Source: Bog-756 sp963813525 (GTDB taxonomy: Bacteria > Actinomycetota > Acidimicrobiia > Acidimicrobiales > RAAP-2). Taken from it: a stretch of 64,000 bases of DNA. The DNA lies in contig CAWEZI010000003.1 in NCBI GenBank assembly GCA_963813525.1, positions 248,001 to 312,000 of the forward strand, read 5' to 3'. This document shows, one piece after another, positions 61,537 to 64,000 of this stretch. Positions within the stretch are counted from its first letter, which is position 1; each line of letters begins with the position of its first letter. The notes under the pieces were generated by a model. The model had not been told where the DNA came from. It ran no database searches and saw nothing but the letters and a program-made list of their open reading frames with translations. The position numbers were made by a program, and so were the translations under genes.

Positions 61537-62037
61537 GGGCACAGCATGCCCCAATCGGAGCAGCCGCTCTCGGCTGATGTGGCCGGCCGAGGTCGCCCGA
61601 CACGGCTGCCCATTTCCGACCGGTCAGGCCAGCGCGTCGAGCAGGGCACATCGGCCAGGGAATCGACGACCCAGTTGGGGCGGCCGGTGGCCCAGCGGGC
61701 CGCCCTATGGACCTGACCGGGGGAACCACTGTCATCTTGCCCAGCTCGCCGATACTGGGCACCCGGCGACGGAGGTGTTCCGCCACCGGGTGCACTCCGC
61801 TGGTCCGCCAGTGCCGGCCGACCGCTGCGGCGAAGGGTTGGGGGACGCGCTCAGCTCGTGTCATCGCTCAACGGTCAGGCATCCGCAGCGGGGCTGAAGG
61901 CCACGGGTACCGAATACTGACCGAGCACGAAGTTGAAGATGGCGGCGTGTCTCGACGGCTGGATGCCGGCCGGCGGCGCTCCACTCCTGACCGGATCGGG
62001 AGGACACGGCCCCCACTGTTGACCGTAGCCTGGAGAG
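61537..62037. other. Gene-poor gap with a possible HAD-hydrolase relic
   Basis: No intact gene is convincing. On the minus strand near 61625-61690 a frame reads RPNWVVDSLADVP, which resembles the C-terminal end of HAD-type hydrolases (…WVVDSLAEVPALLDAL), but the frame is broken within a few codons. I read it as a weak relic. Confidence 0.3.
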
Positions 62038-62496
62038 GTGCGGGCTCCCGTGATCAGCTACCGGCACGGTTTCGAATTCGATCTGACCCCTGAACAGCTG
62101 TGGAAGCGTATCGAGCAGACAGACAAATTCGAAGAGTGGTGGCCGTGGCTCACCGAGCTCCGGATCGAGGGCGAGGGGCTGTCGGCAGGGTCTGTCCTCT
62201 ACGGCGTCGTCACCCCACCCCTCCCCTACCGCATGCGATTGCGGGTTGAGCTGGTCCGCTGTGAACGTCCCCACGCCATCGATGCAACCGTCGGTGGGGA
62301 CCTCACCGGTCACGCCCAGCTCCGCCTCGGTGAGGTCGGCCAACGAACCTGGGCAGAGGTGGCCTGGGCGGTGGAGATGCAACAGCCGGCCATGCGGCTG
62401 GCCAGCCGGATCGGTCGTCCCCTTCTGCAATGGGGACACGACCGAGTGGTCGAGATGACAGTCGCAGGGTTCCGCCGGCGTATCGAACGACGCTGA
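62038..62496 (+). CDS. SRPBCC (START-like) family protein
   Basis: A 152-residue helix-grip protein. FEFDLTPEQLWKRIEQTDKFEEWWPWLTEL and GDLTGHAQLRLGEVGQRTWAEVAWAVE are typical SRPBCC strands around a ligand cavity. GTG 62038 follows TAGCCT by 6 nt (leaderless). It binds a hydrophobic ligand or acts as a cyclase; no partner gene clarifies which. Confidence 0.8.
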   Translation: MRAPVISYRHGFEFDLTPEQLWKRIEQTDKFEEWWPWLTELRIEGEGLSAGSVLYGVVTPPLPYRMRLRVELVRCERPHAIDATVGGDLTGHAQLRLGEVGQRTWAEVAWAVEMQQPAMRLASRIGRPLLQWGHDRVVEMTVAGFRRRIERR

Positions 62497-62582
62497 TCGG
62501 CTTGGCCGCCTGCCGCCGGGGACAAGCCCGAGGCATTGCGGACCAGGCGGCAACCGGTTCGCCGTCAGCCCTGGCCCTCGGC

Positions 62583-62588
62583 TACTTT
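62583..62588 (+). promoter_or_regulatory. -10 hexamer of the S53 protease gene
   Basis: TACTTT ends 6 nt before ATG 62595. Confidence 0.5.
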
Positions 62589-62594
62589 TCCCTT

Positions 62595-64000
62595 ATGGAG
62601 AAGTCTGGCAGGGGCAAGTCGGGCAGGGCGCGCAGCCGGGGAAGACTGCCCGTTTTGGCGGCGGCGACGATCTTGTTGCTCCTGGCCGCCGCCGGCCCGA
62701 TCGTCCTGGGTGGGTCGGGAACGTCACGATCGAGCGATCCGTCGTTGTCCAGCATGGTCAGAATCTCACCGGACGAGGTCTACCTGGGGTCGGGTACCCC
62801 CAAGGCCCTGACCACCAGCGGACAGGGCCCACCGACCACCGCTGAATGTCTGAGCGATTTCGGGGTGCCCTGTTACCAGCCGTTCCAGATCCAATCGGCC
62901 TACGACCTGCAGCCGCTCTTCAACCAGGGGATCGACGGGAAGGGCCAGACCATCGTCATCGTGGACGCGTACGGATCGCCCACCGCGGCCAGTGACCTCG
63001 CCGTGTTCGACCACGCTTTTGGAATCCCGGCGCCGCCATCCTTCAAGATCATCCAGCCCGCCGGCCCGATTCCGCCGTACGTGGTCGACCCAAATCGGGT
63101 GGGTTGGGCCGGCGAGACCGACCTGGATATCGAGTACTCGCACGTGATGGCGCCCGATGCCAACATCTTGTTGGTGGAGACACCGAAGAGCGAGAACGAG
63201 GGTACGAGCGGCTTTCCTCAGATCGAGACGGCGGAGAAGTACGTCGTTGCCAACCATTTGGGCGGCGTGATCAGCCAGAGCTTCAGCGCCACCGAGGAGA
63301 CCTTCCCCTCGCAGGCCTCTTTGCTCGCTCTGCGGGGTGCCTACGTGGATGCCGCCCAAAGCGGCATCACCGTCCTGACCGCTTCGGGCGACAGTGGCGC
63401 GGCGGACGTCAACCAACACGGGAAGTACTACGACTTTCCGGTTACGTCGTGGCCCGACAGCGATCCTCTAGTGACGGGCGTGGGTGGCACACAGCTCCAT
63501 CTCGCCGACAACGGGCAGGTGACCGCACCCGCCACCGTGTGGAACGACACCTACAACACGCCCACACAGAAGTACATCACCGGAAAGAATGGACCCAGTC
63601 CGCTTGCCGGGGGCGGCGGCCTTTCCGTCGTCTTTCCCCGACCGACCTACCAGAACCCGGTCAAGAGTGTGGTGGGCATACAACGCGGGGTGCCCGACAT
63701 CTCCATGAGCGCTGCATGCGACGGCGCCGTCGACGAGTACCAGGGCTTCGCCGGCCAAGTCGGCTGGTTCCCCGTATGCGGTACCAGCGAAGCCACCCCT
63801 CTCTTTGCCGGGGTGGTCGCCCTGGCCGATCAGGTAGCCGGTCATCCGCTGGGTCTGATCAACCCCGCGCTCTACGCCATGGAGCGGGCGGGAGACCCCG
63901 GCATCGCTGACGTGACCTCCGGAAACAACACAGTCGCCTTCCACTCCGGTGGCGCGCTCCACACCGTCCCCGGGTTTACCGCTCGCCGGGGTTACGACCT
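62595..64000 (+). CDS. S53 family (sedolisin) serine-carboxyl protease, 3' end outside window
   Basis: At least 468 residues, still open at the window edge. A signal segment (about 18-37) is followed directly by the catalytic domain, with no recognisable propeptide. The sedolisin residues are visible: Glu and Asp in GETDLDIEYSHVMAP, the oxyanion Asp in TASGDSG and the nucleophile Ser in VCGTSEATPLFAG. ATG 62595 follows TACTTT by 6 nt. Such proteases are acid-active and secreted, fitting an acidic-habitat heterotroph. The Ca-binding C-terminal site would lie beyond the window. Confidence 0.9.
   Translation, partial: MEKSGRGKSGRARSRGRLPVLAAATILLLLAAAGPIVLGGSGTSRSSDPSLSSMVRISPDEVYLGSGTPKALTTSGQGPPTTAECLSDFGVPCYQPFQIQSAYDLQPLFNQGIDGKGQTIVIVDAYGSPTAASDLAVFDHAFGIPAPPSFKIIQPAGPIPPYVVDPNRVGWAGETDLDIEYSHVMAPDANILLVETPKSENEGTSGFPQIETAEKYVVANHLGGVISQSFSATEETFPSQASLLALRGAYVDAAQSGITVLTASGDSGAADVNQHGKYYDFPVTSWPDSDPLVTGVGGTQLHLADNGQVTAPATVWNDTYNTPTQKYITGKNGPSPLAGGGGLSVVFPRPTYQNPVKSVVGIQRGVPDISMSAACDGAVDEYQGFAGQVGWFPVCGTSEATPLFAGVVALADQVAGHPLGLINPALYAMERAGDPGIADVTSGNNTVAFHSGGALHTVPGFTARRGYD

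Overview
This is a high-GC actinobacterial chromosome segment. The best fit is an uncultured or little-studied member of class Acidimicrobiia. The reasons are the pst, ilv and ser gene complements, SCP2-type thiolases paired with DUF35 proteins, an S53 (sedolisin) protease, secreted proteins built from the 42-residue 'YW-VASDGG-F-FGDA' repeat, and very frequent leaderless starts (a TANNNT hexamer 6-7 nt before ATG or GTG). This placement is an inference; there is no rRNA or tRNA in the window to confirm it.

Layout. (1) 0.5-10.7 kb, minus strand: an unusual phosphate-uptake cluster. pstC, pstA and pstB are followed by a PstS-type protein with a C-terminal membrane anchor, an 855-residue anchored PstS-like protein and a sortase-fold protein that has lost its catalytic His and Cys. 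All junctions overlap, most by ATGA or GTGA. A separate secreted PstS-like gene lies beyond. A PHO-box-like double 11-mer lies before pstC, and helically phased GGTGTCAC repeats lie before the separate gene. (2) 10.9-16.7 kb: two lipoproteins, a 54-residue membrane peptide, serA, an aminotransferase and serC. (3) 16.8-23.7 kb: a permuted alkaline-phosphatase-superfamily enzyme, then ilvB-ilvN-ilvC behind an attenuator with a branched-chain-rich leader peptide, and ilvD. (4) 23.9-34 kb: a secreted TIG/repeat protein, PhyH dioxygenase, haloalkane dehalogenase, GH9 glucanase, two small DUF proteins, an orphan ParA, a thioesterase, a VOC protein and a Gfo/Idh/MocA oxidoreductase. (5) 34.1-35.8 kb: an intact ClpP, divergent from an XRE regulator translationally coupled to a ClpP homologue lacking all three catalytic residues. 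(6) 36-40.3 kb: two DUF35-thiolase pairs around an aldo/keto reductase; the first thiolase is frameshifted. (7) 40.3-52.8 kb: a GGDEF-EAL protein, a secreted Lys/Ala-repeat protein, an ABC-2 exporter, a GH4 glycosidase, an amidase and small proteins. (8) 52.8-64 kb: a cNMP-binding/thioredoxin-reductase-like fusion, a membrane protein, a divergent MFS/MarR pair, a VOC protein, GH43 fused to 42-residue repeats, an enoyl-CoA hydratase, an SRPBCC protein and a partial S53 protease running off the end.

The genes suggest a heterotroph that scavenges phosphate, makes its own serine and branched-chain amino acids, secretes glycosidases and a protease, and degrades acyl-CoA or steroid-like substrates. 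The two most unusual modules are the anchored-PstS/pseudo-sortase tail of the pst operon and the XRE/dead-ClpP pair facing an active clpP.
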